Part shown: piece by piece, positions 1 through 8,443 of the stretch
Numbering within the stretch: the stretch's first letter is position 1
How the letters are laid out: every line of letters begins with the position of its first letter
DNA from: Bradyrhizobium sp. 190
GTDB lineage: Bacteria; Pseudomonadota; Alphaproteobacteria; Rhizobiales; Xanthobacteraceae
DNA length: 64,000 nucleotides
Assembly (NCBI RefSeq): GCF_023073415.1
Contig: NZ_JADPJL010000023.1
Span: forward strand, 186,001 to 250,000
Direction of reading: 5' to 3'
Position numbers and translations under genes: made by a program
Notes under the pieces: generated by a model
What the model saw: only the letters and a program-made list of their open reading frames with translations
Told to the model about the DNA's origin: nothing
Database searches by the model: none

Positions 1-867
1 GACCGTCCAGGCTCCACGCAGTTTCACGACCAGCCAGTCCTGATGTGCTTCCAGCCAGATGTCGGTCGGCAAGCCGAGTTTCGTGTGTGGACCGGCCTCG
101 GTGCCGAGCCAGATATTTTGATGGAAGAAGTCGATCCGATCGATGAACCACATCCGCGGTGTTGGGCCGGTGTCATCGACGCTGCAGTACGCGGCCATCC
201 GGTCGGCCGGCACTTCGAATAGCACCGGCGCTCGTTCCACGGGTTCGCCGCGACGCCACAGCCGGACGGTTCTCGCATAGCCGGATGTTGTCGCCATGCC
301 CTCGCCAAGGGCGCTCGACAGCAGGAGCGTGTCGGCGTCGACCCATTCGATCCCGCTCTTGGCTTCCGGCAAAGTGAAACCGTCGGCAACGAAAGTTTTG
401 GTGTCCAGATCGAATTCGCGCAGCGTCACCGCATCGCTGCCGCCTTTCGAAAGGCCTACGATCACGCGCGAGTTTCCCGGCAGCGGCTGCGTCCAGTGGA
501 GCAGCCAATCCCTGTCCTCTTCGGTGGCGAGGCGGTCGACGTCCAGCAGCGTCTCCCAGTCCGGCTCCGCGTTGCGAAAGTCTGCAAGCGTCGTGCGCCG
601 CCAGAGGCCGCGCGGATTTTTGGCATCCTTCCAGAGATTGTAGACCAGCCCGCCGTGGCGCGCGACATAGGGAATGTTGTCGCTTCGGTCATAGATCGCC
701 GCAAGCGTATCGCGATCCGTCTCGAATTGGCGGCCGCCAAAGCTTTCCAGCGTCAGCCGGCTTTGCCGGCCGACGAAGTCCAGCGCGCGTTCGCCTTCGA
801 TTTCCTCGAGCCAGAGATAGGGATCATCGTCGGGCGCGGCGATGGTCGGCCTGTCGTCGATTGCCAT
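1..867 (-). CDS. Prolyl oligopeptidase family protein, N-terminal part (cut by window edge)
   Basis: An open frame runs from an ATG at 867 to the window edge, giving 289 residues with no stop. The N-terminus carries DPYLWLEE (residues 15-22), typical of S9A prolyl oligopeptidases, then an IPYV motif and stretches rich in W, D and R that fit the seven-bladed beta-propeller. The catalytic Ser/Asp/His domain would lie beyond the left edge. Members cleave short peptides after proline; many bradyrhizobial relatives are cytoplasmic or secreted peptidases of unknown substrate. No signal peptide is visible. It is transcribed away from the MFS gene that starts at 1074. Family assignment is fairly sure; activity cannot be judged without the catalytic half. 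Confidence 0.85.
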   Translation of the reverse strand, partial: MAIDDRPTIAAPDDDPYLWLEEIEGERALDFVGRQSRLTLESFGGRQFETDRDTLAAIYDRSDNIPYVARHGGLVYNLWKDAKNPRGLWRRTTLADFRNAEPDWETLLDVDRLATEEDRDWLLHWTQPLPGNSRVIVGLSKGGSDAVTLREFDLDTKTFVADGFTLPEAKSGIEWVDADTLLLSSALGEGMATTSGYARTVRLWRRGEPVERAPVLFEVPADRMAAYCSVDDTGPTPRMWFIDRIDFFHQNIWLGTEAGPHTKLGLPTDIWLEAHQDWLVVKLRGAWTV

Positions 868-1073
868 GCTTGAACTCCAGAAACACCGGTCGCTTGTACC
901 GCAATAGGCATGATCGGGGCGACCTCGATGTAGGCTGTTGTCCGCGCGCTGTCCAATGTGCGCTCCTCGCATGGCGTGCGCCCGTTTGCGCCGGTTGATC
1001 GCGTCCCCTCACATCTTCATAGTGCCTCGCAATGAATTGATGAGGCTCCCTGCCCGGGGCCTGCCGGGCGGGA

Positions 1074-2324
1074 ATGCCGATGCTGGATACGACAGCCACC
1101 GAAGAGGTCGCCAACGACGCCCGGGCGCGCGCCAATGTGCTGCGCCTGGCGGCGGCGCAGGCGTTGACCGGGGCCAATTCAGCGGTGATTTTCGCCACCG
1201 GCTCCATCGTCGGCGCGACGCTGGCGCCGACCATCTCGCTCGCCACCGTGCCGCTCTCGATGTATGTGCTGGGGCTCGCCGCCGGCACGCTGCCGACCGG
1301 CGCGATCTCGCGGGCTTATGGCCGCCGCATCGCCTTCATCATCGGCACCTTCTGCGGCGTGCTGACCGGCGCGCTCGCCGCAATCGCCGTCCTGTATGCT
1401 TCGTTCTGGCTGTTCTGCGGCGCGACGTTTCTCGGCGGTCTCTACGGCGCGGTCGCGCAGTCCTATCGTTTTGCCGCCGCCGACGGCGCCAGCACCGCGT
1501 TTCGGCCGAAGGCTGTGTCATGGGTGATGGCGGGCGGCGTGTTCGCCGGCGTGCTCGGTCCGCAGCTCGTGCAATGGACGATGGACATCTGGCCGCCTTA
1601 CCTGTTTGCCTTCAGCTTCGTGGTGCAGGCGTTTGTCGCGCTGGTGGCGATGGCGGTGCTGTGGGGCGTCGATGCGCCAAGACCCGCGCCGTCAGATATG
1701 CATGGCGGCCGGCCGCTGTTCGAGATCGCGCGGCAGCCGCGCTTCATTGCGGCGGCGCTGTGCGGAGTGATTGCGTACCCCATGATGAATCTGGTGATGA
1801 CCTCGGCACCGCTTGCCATGAAGATGTGCGGGCTGACCGTCAGCGATTCAAATTTCGGCATTCAGTGGCACATCGTCGCGATGTACGGGCCGAGCTTCTT
1901 CACGGGCTCGCTGATCGCGCGCTTCGGCGCGCCGAAAATCGTTGCGCTCGGCTTGCTGCTGGAGGCGGCAGCGGCAGGCATCGGCCTTGCCGGCATTACC
2001 GCGATGCATTTCTGGGCGACGCTGATCGTGCTCGGCGTCGGTTGGAACTTTGCCTTCATCGGCGCTTCCGCGCTGGTGCTGGAAACGCATCGGCCGCAGG
2101 AACGCAACAAGGTGCAGGCCTTCAACGATTTCCTGGTGTTCGGGATGATGGCGCTGGGATCGTTCTCGTCCGGTCAGTTGCTGGCGCATTACGGCTGGTC
2201 GATGGTAAACATGGTGGTGTTCCCGCCGGTGCTGCTGGGCCTAGTGGTTCTGTCGTTGGCGTCATTCGCAAAGCGCCGCGCGAAATTGCAGACGGTCAAC
2301 GAGATTCCCGGTCCGGGTATCTGA
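1074..2324 (+). CDS. MFS transporter
   Basis: A 416-residue, strongly hydrophobic protein with about twelve predicted membrane segments. A polar loop near residues 200-215, in a stretch rich in Pro and Arg, separates the two six-helix halves. The short loop SRAYGRR (about residues 79-85) matches the MFS motif-A position between helices 2 and 3. Relatives of this length are proton-coupled exporters or importers of unknown substrate, often annotated YnfM- or Bcr-like. ATGs at 1074 and 1080 are both possible, and neither has a strong ribosome site. The next gene starts 27 bp downstream, so the small NTF2-fold gene is probably co-transcribed. Substrate unknown. Confidence 0.82.
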   Translation: MPMLDTTATEEVANDARARANVLRLAAAQALTGANSAVIFATGSIVGATLAPTISLATVPLSMYVLGLAAGTLPTGAISRAYGRRIAFIIGTFCGVLTGALAAIAVLYASFWLFCGATFLGGLYGAVAQSYRFAAADGASTAFRPKAVSWVMAGGVFAGVLGPQLVQWTMDIWPPYLFAFSFVVQAFVALVAMAVLWGVDAPRPAPSDMHGGRPLFEIARQPRFIAAALCGVIAYPMMNLVMTSAPLAMKMCGLTVSDSNFGIQWHIVAMYGPSFFTGSLIARFGAPKIVALGLLLEAAAAGIGLAGITAMHFWATLIVLGVGWNFAFIGASALVLETHRPQERNKVQAFNDFLVFGMMALGSFSSGQLLAHYGWSMVNMVVFPPVLLGLVVLSLASFAKRRAKLQTVNEIPGPGI

Positions 2325-2351
2325 TCTTCAATTTTAATTGCAGGAGGCTTC

Positions 2352-2714
2352 ATGCCGACGCGCGCCCGTCTTGATGAGTTCATTGCAGCCGTCGTCTCCG
2401 GCGATCATGCCGGGGCGATCGAGCGCTATTACACCGAGGACGCCAGCATGCAGGAGAATGCCGCTCCGCCGCGGGTCGGCCGCGATCTCCTCGTGGCGCA
2501 TGAGCGCGCGGTGCTGGAACGGGTCAAGAGCGTGACGTCGACTTGCGTCGCCTCGGTCGTCGAGGGTGATCGCGTCGCAATCAACTGGGTGTTCGAATTC
2601 GTCTACCATTCCGGCAAGACCGGCCGGTTCGACGAGGTCGCGCTGCAGGAATGGCGCGGCGACCGGGTGTTTCGCGAACGGTTCTTCTACGATCCGTCGA
2701 AGCCGGCGGCCTAG
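2352..2714 (+). CDS. SnoaL/NTF2-like protein
   Basis: A 120-residue protein with a good ribosome site (GGAGG) before ATG 2352. The pattern of an N-terminal helix with RLDEFIAAV, then YYTEDASMQEN, WVFEFV and a basic beta-strand end is that of nuclear-transport-factor-2/SnoaL-fold proteins. These include ketosteroid-isomerase-like enzymes and many non-enzymatic binding proteins. No residue set points to a specific reaction. It lies between two MFS transporter genes on the same strand and may act on a compound carried by one of them. The fold call is moderate to good; the function is unknown. Confidence 0.7.
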   Translation: MPTRARLDEFIAAVVSGDHAGAIERYYTEDASMQENAAPPRVGRDLLVAHERAVLERVKSVTSTCVASVVEGDRVAINWVFEFVYHSGKTGRFDEVALQEWRGDRVFRERFFYDPSKPAA

Positions 2715-2833
2715 CTGCCACCTGCTGACAGTTCGGTGCGCGTCGAATTGATGGTCCTTGTAGCTTTGTGAACTGTTGCCGACATGTGCCGGGCAAGCGC
2801 GGCAATGACGCGGCAGAAACGAAGAGGCATCTT

Positions 2834-4060
2834 TTGGACGCTCGCAACTACACCCCTCTGGACGAAACCTCGATCCGCTACGATGGCTGGCGCATCGTTG
2901 TCGTTTGTTTCCTGCTGGCGACGTTCGGCTGGGGGCTGGGCTTCTATGGCCAGAGCGTCTATGTCGCCGAACTGCAGCGGCTGCACGGCTGGCCGGCTTC
3001 GCTGATCTCGTCCGGCACCACGTTCTTCTATCTGTTCGGCGCCGCACTGGTCGCGTTCGTCAGCGAAGCCATCAAGGCGTTCGGTCCGCGCAATTGCCTG
3101 ATCGCGGGAACGTTGGCGATGGCGGCGGCCGCGATCTCGATCGGTCAGGTGCAGGAACCCTGGCAGCTTTACCTGGCCAACGCCGTGCTCGCCTTCGGTT
3201 GGGCCGGCACCAGCCTCGGCATCATCACCAACGTGCTGGGCCTCTGGTTCGACAGCAAGCGCGGCATGGCGATCAGCCTGGCGCTGAACGGCGCAAGTTT
3301 CGGCGGCATCGTCGGCGTGCCACTGCTGATCATGGCCATTGGTTATTTCGGCTTTGCTGGCGCGATGACTGCATCCGCCGTGGCGATGGTCGCGGTGATG
3401 GTTCCGGTGATCCTGCTGTCCGTCGGGCGGCCGCCGGTTCATTCGGACGCAGGCGATGTCGAGGCCGCGGATGCGCCGTCGCCGACGCAAATTCGCGCGC
3501 GCGCCTTTCGCGATATCGGCTTCCTCTCGGTATCAGCGGCGTTCGCGCTGGTGCTGTTCGCGCAGGTCGGATTCATCGTGCATCTGATCGCGTTTCTGGA
3601 TTCGGTGATCGGGCGGCAGCAGGCGGCAATTGCGATGGCGCTATTGACGGCGATGGCGGTGGTCGGCCGCGTGCTGTTTTCCTTCGTGATCGACCGGATG
3701 AACCAGCGGCTGGCGTCCTCGCTCTCCTTTGTCAGCCAAGCGGTCGCGCTACTCATCGTCATCAACGTCCATCATGATTACGCGCTGATCGCCGCCTGTG
3801 CGCTGTTTGGTTTCTCGGTCGGAAATCTGATCACGCTGCCGGCGCTGATCGTGCAACGCGAATTCGACCCGCGTTCATTCGGCGTGCTGGTCAGCCTGAT
3901 TACGGCGATCAACCAGATCACCTACGCGTTTGGGCCCGGCGTGGTCGGCCTGCTGCACGATCTGTCGGGGAGCTATACGCTGCCGTTCTATGGCTGTATC
4001 GCGGTGGAGCTGACGGCGGCCGTGCTGGTCATGATTCGCGGGCGTGCAAAGAAAGCGTAG
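2834..4060 (+). CDS. MFS transporter, OxlT/monocarboxylate-like
   Basis: A roughly 408-residue membrane protein with twelve predicted helices and a charged central loop near residue 205. The opening after the start (YDGWRIVVVCF) and the sequence GWAGTSLGIITNVLGLWF resemble the OFA/monocarboxylate branch of the MFS, whose members often carry small carboxylates. I chose TTG 2834 because GAAGAGG lies just upstream and the protein then begins near the usual family N-terminus. A GTG at 2768 in the same frame has no ribosome site. It ends next to a palindromic repeat. The transported compound cannot be told from sequence. Confidence 0.8.
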   Translation: MDARNYTPLDETSIRYDGWRIVVVCFLLATFGWGLGFYGQSVYVAELQRLHGWPASLISSGTTFFYLFGAALVAFVSEAIKAFGPRNCLIAGTLAMAAAAISIGQVQEPWQLYLANAVLAFGWAGTSLGIITNVLGLWFDSKRGMAISLALNGASFGGIVGVPLLIMAIGYFGFAGAMTASAVAMVAVMVPVILLSVGRPPVHSDAGDVEAADAPSPTQIRARAFRDIGFLSVSAAFALVLFAQVGFIVHLIAFLDSVIGRQQAAIAMALLTAMAVVGRVLFSFVIDRMNQRLASSLSFVSQAVALLIVINVHHDYALIAACALFGFSVGNLITLPALIVQREFDPRSFGVLVSLITAINQITYAFGPGVVGLLHDLSGSYTLPFYGCIAVELTAAVLVMIRGRAKKA

Positions 4061-4130
4061 CCCGGATGGAGCGAAGCGACACGGGACCGGTATGGAGACT
4101 CGCAGCAGTATCGGGGCTGGCGACGATCTT

Positions 4131-4281
4131 ATCCTCCCCTGGAGGGGGAGGATCGGTTCGCATGGAATGCGAACCGAGGTGGGGTGACGGTCGCTCCACA
4201 TCCGACAGTGCCCGTGTTGAGAGATCACCCCACCTCGCCGCCCGCTTCGCGCGCGTCGATCCTCCCCCTCCAGGGGAGGAT
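4131..4281. repeat. Long palindromic intergenic repeat, family A copy 1
   Basis: A 151-bp element whose outer 24 bases are the exact reverse complement of its last 24. Inside are further nested arms: a GGTTCGCAT/ATGCGAACC hairpin and GAGGTGGGGTGA opposite TCACCCCACCTC. A second copy with a different right end is at 8194-8359. It sits between the converging MFS gene and VOC gene, where it could serve as a bidirectional terminator. The preceding bases 4057-4100 (GTAGCCCGGATGGAGCGAAG) resemble one arm of the family seen at 21992. Confidence 0.85.
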
Positions 4282-4295
4282 AAGGACCGTGAGGA

Positions 4296-4790
4296 TCAAC
4301 TCTCCCGAGCCCGCAGCAAATCCTCCAGATCCAGCCGTTTCGTAAACATCGCCAGCGAGCCGTCCGACGCGCGGGGCCACTCCTCCTTCGGCCGGTCGCG
4401 GTAGAGCTCGACGCCGTTCTGGTCGGGATCGCGCAAATAGAGCGCCTCGCTGACGCCGTGATCGCTGGCGCCATCAAGCTCGATGCCGGCCTCGATCACG
4501 CGATACAGCGCATCCGCCAGCGCCGGGCGCGTGGGATAGAGGATGGCGGTGTGAAACAGCCCGGTGGTGCCCGGCGGCGGCGGATGGCCGCCTTTGCTTT
4601 CCCAGGTGTTGAGGCCGATGTGATGGTGATAGCCGCCGGCCGAAATGAACGCGGCCCCGGAGCCCATGCACTGCATCACCTCGAAGCCGAGCACGCCGCA
4701 GTAGAACCCCAGCGCGCGCTCGAGATCGGCGACCTTGAGATGGACATGCCCGATCCGGGTGCCGGCGATGATGGGTGGGTTCTGGGGCAT
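4296..4790 (-). CDS. VOC-superfamily (glyoxalase/dioxygenase-fold) protein
   Basis: A 164-residue protein, one full vicinal-oxygen-chelate unit of two beta-alpha-beta-beta-beta modules. Visible features are GHVHLKVADLERALGFY near the N-terminus, HHIGLNTW in the middle, and FHTAILYPTR and GVELYRDRP in the second module. The His and Glu of these segments fit metal ligands of CatE-like VOC proteins. Start ATG 4790 has GGAGA seven bases upstream; upstream in-frame sequence belongs to a repeat. It may be a ring-cleavage-type dioxygenase or an isomerase; I cannot decide. It is followed on the other side by a CMD-fold gene on the same strand. Confidence 0.8.
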   Translation of the reverse strand: MPQNPPIIAGTRIGHVHLKVADLERALGFYCGVLGFEVMQCMGSGAAFISAGGYHHHIGLNTWESKGGHPPPPGTTGLFHTAILYPTRPALADALYRVIEAGIELDGASDHGVSEALYLRDPDQNGVELYRDRPKEEWPRASDGSLAMFTKRLDLEDLLRARES

Positions 4791-4815
4791 GTCTATCTCC
4801 GCGTTGTAAAGTATC

Positions 4816-4966
4816 CGTGCCCCGGATGCTGCGCAGCGCGCTAGCGATGCGCTGCTAGGCCGGGGCCCATATTGGGTGCGGCCGGCATGGGTCCCGGCTC
4901 TGCGGAGCAGCGCACCGGACGATGCTTCGCATCGCCGGGAGAGCGCTGCACCGCGTCCGGGACACG
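4816..4966. repeat. Palindromic intergenic repeat, family G
   Basis: About 150 bp rich in short inverted arms: CCCCGG with CCGGGG on the left half, then TGCGGAGCAGCGC, CGATGCTTCGCATCG and a right end reading CGCGTCCGGGACAC. The pattern of GTGCCCCGG at one end and CCGGGACAC at the other is like the intergenic palindromes common in Bradyrhizobium. It lies between the VOC and CMD-fold genes, both on the minus strand. No open frame in it is credible. Confidence 0.6.
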
Positions 4967-4982
4967 TAGTCACCGCCTGCGA

Positions 4983-5528
4983 TCACGCAAGATCGGACAC
5001 CTCTCCATCCGGCAGTCCGAACTCAAACGTGTTCAGCGTCATCGACACCATCGTGTAGTAGCCGCACAACCCGATCACTTCCACAATCCCGCGTTCGGTG
5101 AGCACCTTCACGGCCTCATCATACAGCGCCTGCGACACGCCCTTGCCCTCATGCAGCGACTTGGCGAGGTCGTAGATCATCTGGCCCTTTGGGTCGTCGA
5201 ACACAGGCGTGCGACGGTCGCGGATGTCCTCGATGATCTTCGGGTCCATGCCGCCCTTCAGCGCCAGACGCTTATGCGCGAACCACTCGTAATGCGAGGT
5301 CCAGTGCCGCGCAGTGACGAGGATCGCGATCTCCGAAAGCTTTGCCGGAAAAATCGTGTTAAACCGAAGTTGCTCACCAAGCCGCGTGGCGTGCCGCGCC
5401 ATGTCCGGGCTGTTGAGCCAGGCCATCATCGGCGCCGGCGGGGCGCCGCGCTTGCCGGATATCGCTTCGTCGTAGGTTTCTTTTTGTTCGGCGCTCATTT
5501 CGCCAGGCGAAAGCAATTTCAGGCGCAT
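4983..5528 (-). CDS. Carboxymuconolactone decarboxylase (AhpD-fold) family protein
   Basis: A 181-residue all-helical protein. The central segment around AILVTARHWTSHYEWFAH is the helix pair typical of the CMD/AhpD family. In peroxidase-type members this region has a CxxC pair, but here the matching positions hold no cysteines (HWTSHYEW), so thiol peroxidase activity is unlikely. Such Cys-less members are usually called gamma-carboxymuconolactone decarboxylase-like and are of unknown role. ATG 5528 is preceded by GAGGAAACGGGC, a convincing ribosome site. It is divergent from the acyl-CoA dehydrogenase at 5689. Confidence 0.82.
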   Translation of the reverse strand: MRLKLLSPGEMSAEQKETYDEAISGKRGAPPAPMMAWLNSPDMARHATRLGEQLRFNTIFPAKLSEIAILVTARHWTSHYEWFAHKRLALKGGMDPKIIEDIRDRRTPVFDDPKGQMIYDLAKSLHEGKGVSQALYDEAVKVLTERGIVEVIGLCGYYTMVSMTLNTFEFGLPDGEVSDLA

Positions 5529-5688
5529 GCCCGTTTCCTCTTGTTTTTCAATCGTTACGGCTTTGCGCATACACCCGATCGGGCGTCATGACCACCGCCG
5601 GCGCGGCATGGGCTGACGTCAGACATATATTGAATTCCGCAACGCGAGGGCTAAGGTCATCTCCAACATCCCACATGGAAACGCCGAT

Positions 5689-6873
5689 ATGTCCGATCTG
5701 GAAACATTCCGCCATGAAACCCGCGCCTGGCTGGAGGCCAATTGCCCGCCGGAGATGCGGCGTCCGATGACCTCGGAGAACGACACCTATTGGGGCGGCC
5801 GTAACGCAAAATTCTCGTCCGAGCCGCAGCGCGTCTGGTTCGAGCGGATGCGCGACAAGGGCTGGACCGTGCCGGATTGGCCGAAGGAATATGGCGGCGG
5901 AGGACTCGCGCCCGCAGAGCACAAGGTGCTGCGCGAGGAGATGGCGGCGATGGGGGCTCGCTCGCCGTTGTCCAGCTTCGGCATCTGGATGCTCGGGCCG
6001 GCGCTGTTGAAGTACGGCAACGAGGCGCAGAAGAAGGAGCATCTGCCAAAAATCGCCGCGGGCCTGATCCGCTGGTGCCAGGGCTATTCCGAGCCGAATG
6101 CCGGATCGGACCTCGCCTCGCTGCAAACCCGCGCCGAGAGCGACGGCGACGATTACGTCATCAACGGCCAGAAGATCTGGACGTCATACGCGAACTACGC
6201 GGACTGGATCTTCTGCCTGGTGCGGACCGATCCGACGGCGAAGAAGCACGACGGCATCAGTTTTATCCTGTTCGACATGGCTTCGAAGGGCGTGTCGACC
6301 AAGCCGATCCTTTTGATCTCTGGCTATTCGCCGTTCTGCGAAACCTTCTTTGACAATGTGCGCGTGCCAAAATCGCATGTGGTGGGCACCGTCAACCGCG
6401 GCTGGGATGTTGCGAAATATCTGCTGCAGCATGAGCGCGCGATGATCTCGGGGATGGGCGAGCGCGGCGTCGGCCGGCCGCTCGGCCAGGTCGCAGCCGA
6501 TTCCATCGGCGCCGACGAGCAGGGCCGGCTGGAAGATGCGATGCTGCGCAGCCAGATCTCGACCTTCGAAATCGACGAGGCGGCACTTGGCGCGGCGGCC
6601 GAACGCGCGGTGGATCTCGCCAAAGCCGGGCAGTCGCATCCGGCGTTTTCCTCGGCGATGAAATACTACGGCACCGAGCTCAACAAGCGCCGCCACGAAA
6701 TCCTGATGTCGGCCGGCGGCATCGAAGCGCTGGAATGGGAAAGCGAACGCTCAAGGGGCGGCGCCCGCCCGCGCGCCTGGCTGCGCACCAAGGCCAATTC
6801 GATCGAAGGCGGTACCAGCGAGGTGATGCTCGGCATTGTCGCCAAGCGCATCCTCGATCTGCCGGGGGCGTGA
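5689..6873 (+). CDS. Acyl-CoA dehydrogenase, catalytic-type subunit
   Basis: A 394-residue flavoprotein of the acyl-CoA dehydrogenase fold: a helical N-terminal domain, a beta domain with CQGYSEPNAGSDLASLQTR (flavin-binding region, around residues 127-145), and a C-terminal helical bundle. The C-terminus has NSIEGGTSEVMLGI, where the Glu in the EGGT stretch lies at the usual catalytic-base position. The next gene encodes a second, shorter dehydrogenase lacking this Glu, so the two probably form a heteromeric enzyme like PimC/PimD or the FadE pairs. The reaction would be alpha,beta-dehydrogenation of an acyl-CoA; the substrate is unknown. A 116-bp palindromic repeat lies between the two genes. 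Confidence 0.88.
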   Translation: MSDLETFRHETRAWLEANCPPEMRRPMTSENDTYWGGRNAKFSSEPQRVWFERMRDKGWTVPDWPKEYGGGGLAPAEHKVLREEMAAMGARSPLSSFGIWMLGPALLKYGNEAQKKEHLPKIAAGLIRWCQGYSEPNAGSDLASLQTRAESDGDDYVINGQKIWTSYANYADWIFCLVRTDPTAKKHDGISFILFDMASKGVSTKPILLISGYSPFCETFFDNVRVPKSHVVGTVNRGWDVAKYLLQHERAMISGMGERGVGRPLGQVAADSIGADEQGRLEDAMLRSQISTFEIDEAALGAAAERAVDLAKAGQSHPAFSSAMKYYGTELNKRRHEILMSAGGIEALEWESERSRGGARPRAWLRTKANSIEGGTSEVMLGIVAKRILDLPGA

Positions 6874-6888
6874 GCGCCCAACCTCTCT

Positions 6889-7004
6889 CGTCGTCCCTGC
6901 GAAAGCAGGGACCCATAACCACCGCTGTCTGAGTATTGTGACGCTAGCACCATTCATACTCGATAGGCCGCGGCGTATGGGTCCCTGCGTTCGCAGGGAC
7001 GACG
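6889..7004. repeat. Palindromic intergenic repeat, family B copy 1
   Basis: A 116-bp element bounded by CGTCGTCCCTGCG on the left and its reverse complement CGCAGGGACGACG on the right, with GGGACCCATA and TATGGGTCCC nested inside. Four more copies of this family occur at 15400, 48008, 54378 and 56574. This copy separates the two acyl-CoA dehydrogenase genes without obviously breaking the operon. Confidence 0.9.
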
Positions 7005-7042
7005 AAGTAACCTAATTCACCTCTGAAGCGGATATCTGTCCA

Positions 7043-8182
7043 ATGGCACTCGTCCTCACCGAAGAACAATCCATGCTGCGCGACAGCGCGCGCGGCCTTA
7101 TCAGCGACAAGGCGCCGGTGGCGCACCTGCGCAGCTTGCGCGACAGCAAGGATGCCACGGGATTTTCCCGCGACCTCTGGAAAGCGTTTGCCGAGATGGG
7201 CTTTTCCGGGCTGCTGGTGCCGGAGAACTTCGGCGGCTCTGGACTCGGCTGCGTCGAGGCCGGCGTGGTCATGGAGGAAATCGGCCGCACGTTGATGCCG
7301 TCGACGTTCTTGTCGACTGCGGTGCTGGCGGCCTCCGCGTTATCGCGCGGTGGCAGCGAAGTACAGAAATCGGCGCATCTGCCGAAGATTGCGGACGGCT
7401 CGCTGCTGGCCGCGCTCGCGGTCGATGAAGGCACCAAGCATCGCCCGCTGCAGACCAATTTGCAGGCGGTGCGCTCTGGCAACGGGTTCAAGCTGAGCGG
7501 CGCCAAGGCCCTCGTAGTCGATGGTCACACCGCCGATCTCCTGATCGTCGCTGGCCGCACCGGCGGCGCGGCCGGCGAGCGCAACGGACTGACGCTGTTC
7601 CTGGTCGATCCCAAGGTCAAGGGCATCGCGGTCGAACGCACCGTGATGGTCGATGCGCATAACGCCGCCAGAATCGAATTCGCCAATGTCGAGGTCGACG
7701 CGGATCATGTGCTCGGCGAGGTCGACCAGGGCGGGGCGCTGCTGGAAGGCTTGCTCAATATCGGCCGCGGCGCGGTGGCCTCCGAAATGGTGGGCTTGAG
7801 CGAAGAGGTATTCGGCCGCACCGTCACCTATCTGAAGGAGCGCAAGCAGTTCGGCAAGCTGATCGGCGAATTCCAGGCGCTGCAGCACCGCGCAGCCCAG
7901 CTCTACATCGATATCGAGATCACCCGGGCTGCAGTGTTGAAGGCGCTGCAGACGCTGGACGGCGATTTCGAGCACGCGAGCGCGGCGGTCGCAGTCGCAA
8001 AGGCACGCGCGGGGACCACCGCCACGCTGGCGGTGCAGGAGGGCGTCCAGATGCACGGCGGCATGGGCATGACCGACCAGTTCGACATCGGCTTCTTCAT
8101 GAAGCGCGCGCGGGTCTGCCAGGAGTTGTTTGGGGACAGCAATTATCACGCCGATCAGTTGGCGCGGATGAAGAGTTATTGA
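7043..8182 (+). CDS. Acyl-CoA dehydrogenase, probable non-catalytic partner subunit
   Basis: A 379-residue acyl-CoA dehydrogenase-fold protein. It has the N-terminal LTEEQSMLRDSARGL and the C-terminal VQMHGGMGMTDQFDIGFFMKR, a strong family signature. The C-terminal region where the catalytic Glu sits in active members reads CQELFGDSNYH, without the YEGT-type motif. Together with the neighbouring dehydrogenase at 5689 this suggests a heterotetramer in which only one partner is catalytic, as known for sterol side-chain and pimeloyl-CoA dehydrogenases. Cytoplasmic. The missing Glu is a reading by eye and should be tested by alignment. Confidence 0.86.
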   Translation: MALVLTEEQSMLRDSARGLISDKAPVAHLRSLRDSKDATGFSRDLWKAFAEMGFSGLLVPENFGGSGLGCVEAGVVMEEIGRTLMPSTFLSTAVLAASALSRGGSEVQKSAHLPKIADGSLLAALAVDEGTKHRPLQTNLQAVRSGNGFKLSGAKALVVDGHTADLLIVAGRTGGAAGERNGLTLFLVDPKVKGIAVERTVMVDAHNAARIEFANVEVDADHVLGEVDQGGALLEGLLNIGRGAVASEMVGLSEEVFGRTVTYLKERKQFGKLIGEFQALQHRAAQLYIDIEITRAAVLKALQTLDGDFEHASAAVAVAKARAGTTATLAVQEGVQMHGGMGMTDQFDIGFFMKRARVCQELFGDSNYHADQLARMKSY

Positions 8183-8193
8183 TCTTGGTTTCT

Positions 8194-8359
8194 ATCCTCC
8201 CCTGGAGGGGGAGGATCGGTTCGCATGAAATGCGAACCGAGGTGGGGTGAAGGTCTCTCCACATCTGACAGTGCCTGAGTGGAGAGACTTTCACCCCACC
8301 CCGTCTCGCATTGCGCTTTGCTCCATGCGAGCCGACCCGCCCCCTCAAGGGGCGGGTGA
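8194..8359. repeat. Palindromic intergenic repeat, family A copy 2 (hybrid end)
   Basis: The left 60 bases match the family A copy at 4131 almost exactly, including the GGTTCGCAT hairpin and GAGGTGGGGTGA. The right arm differs: it ends in CGACCCGCCCCCTCAAGGGGCGGG, a separate short hairpin. The element therefore looks like a chimera of two palindromes. It lies between the converging acyl-CoA dehydrogenase and AapJ-like genes. Confidence 0.8.
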
Positions 8360-8378
8360 TCCAGTACGCCGCGGCCCG

Positions 8379-8394
8379 ATGCGCAATTGCGCAT
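8379..8394. repeat. Short perfect palindrome ATGCGCAATTGCGCAT
   Basis: A 16-bp perfect palindrome. A near-identical palindrome (GTGCGCAATTGCGCAC) is embedded in one arm of the family B repeats at 15415-15430 and 48119-48134. This suggests a small sub-element that has inserted into, or been exchanged among, larger repeats. Confidence 0.6.
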
Positions 8395-8443
8395 CTGAGG
8401 TCTGGTCCTTCGGACCATCCCGGAATGACGACCTTTTCGGTCG

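Noticed and set aside
938..2374. 478-codon plus-strand frame overlapping the MFS gene
   Set aside because: Arg/Ala-rich translation with no hydrophobic pattern; it is a shadow of the MFS gene in another frame of GC-rich DNA.
4791..4973. Upstream extension of the VOC gene
   Set aside because: It is encoded by the family G repeat; ATG 4790 has its own ribosome site.
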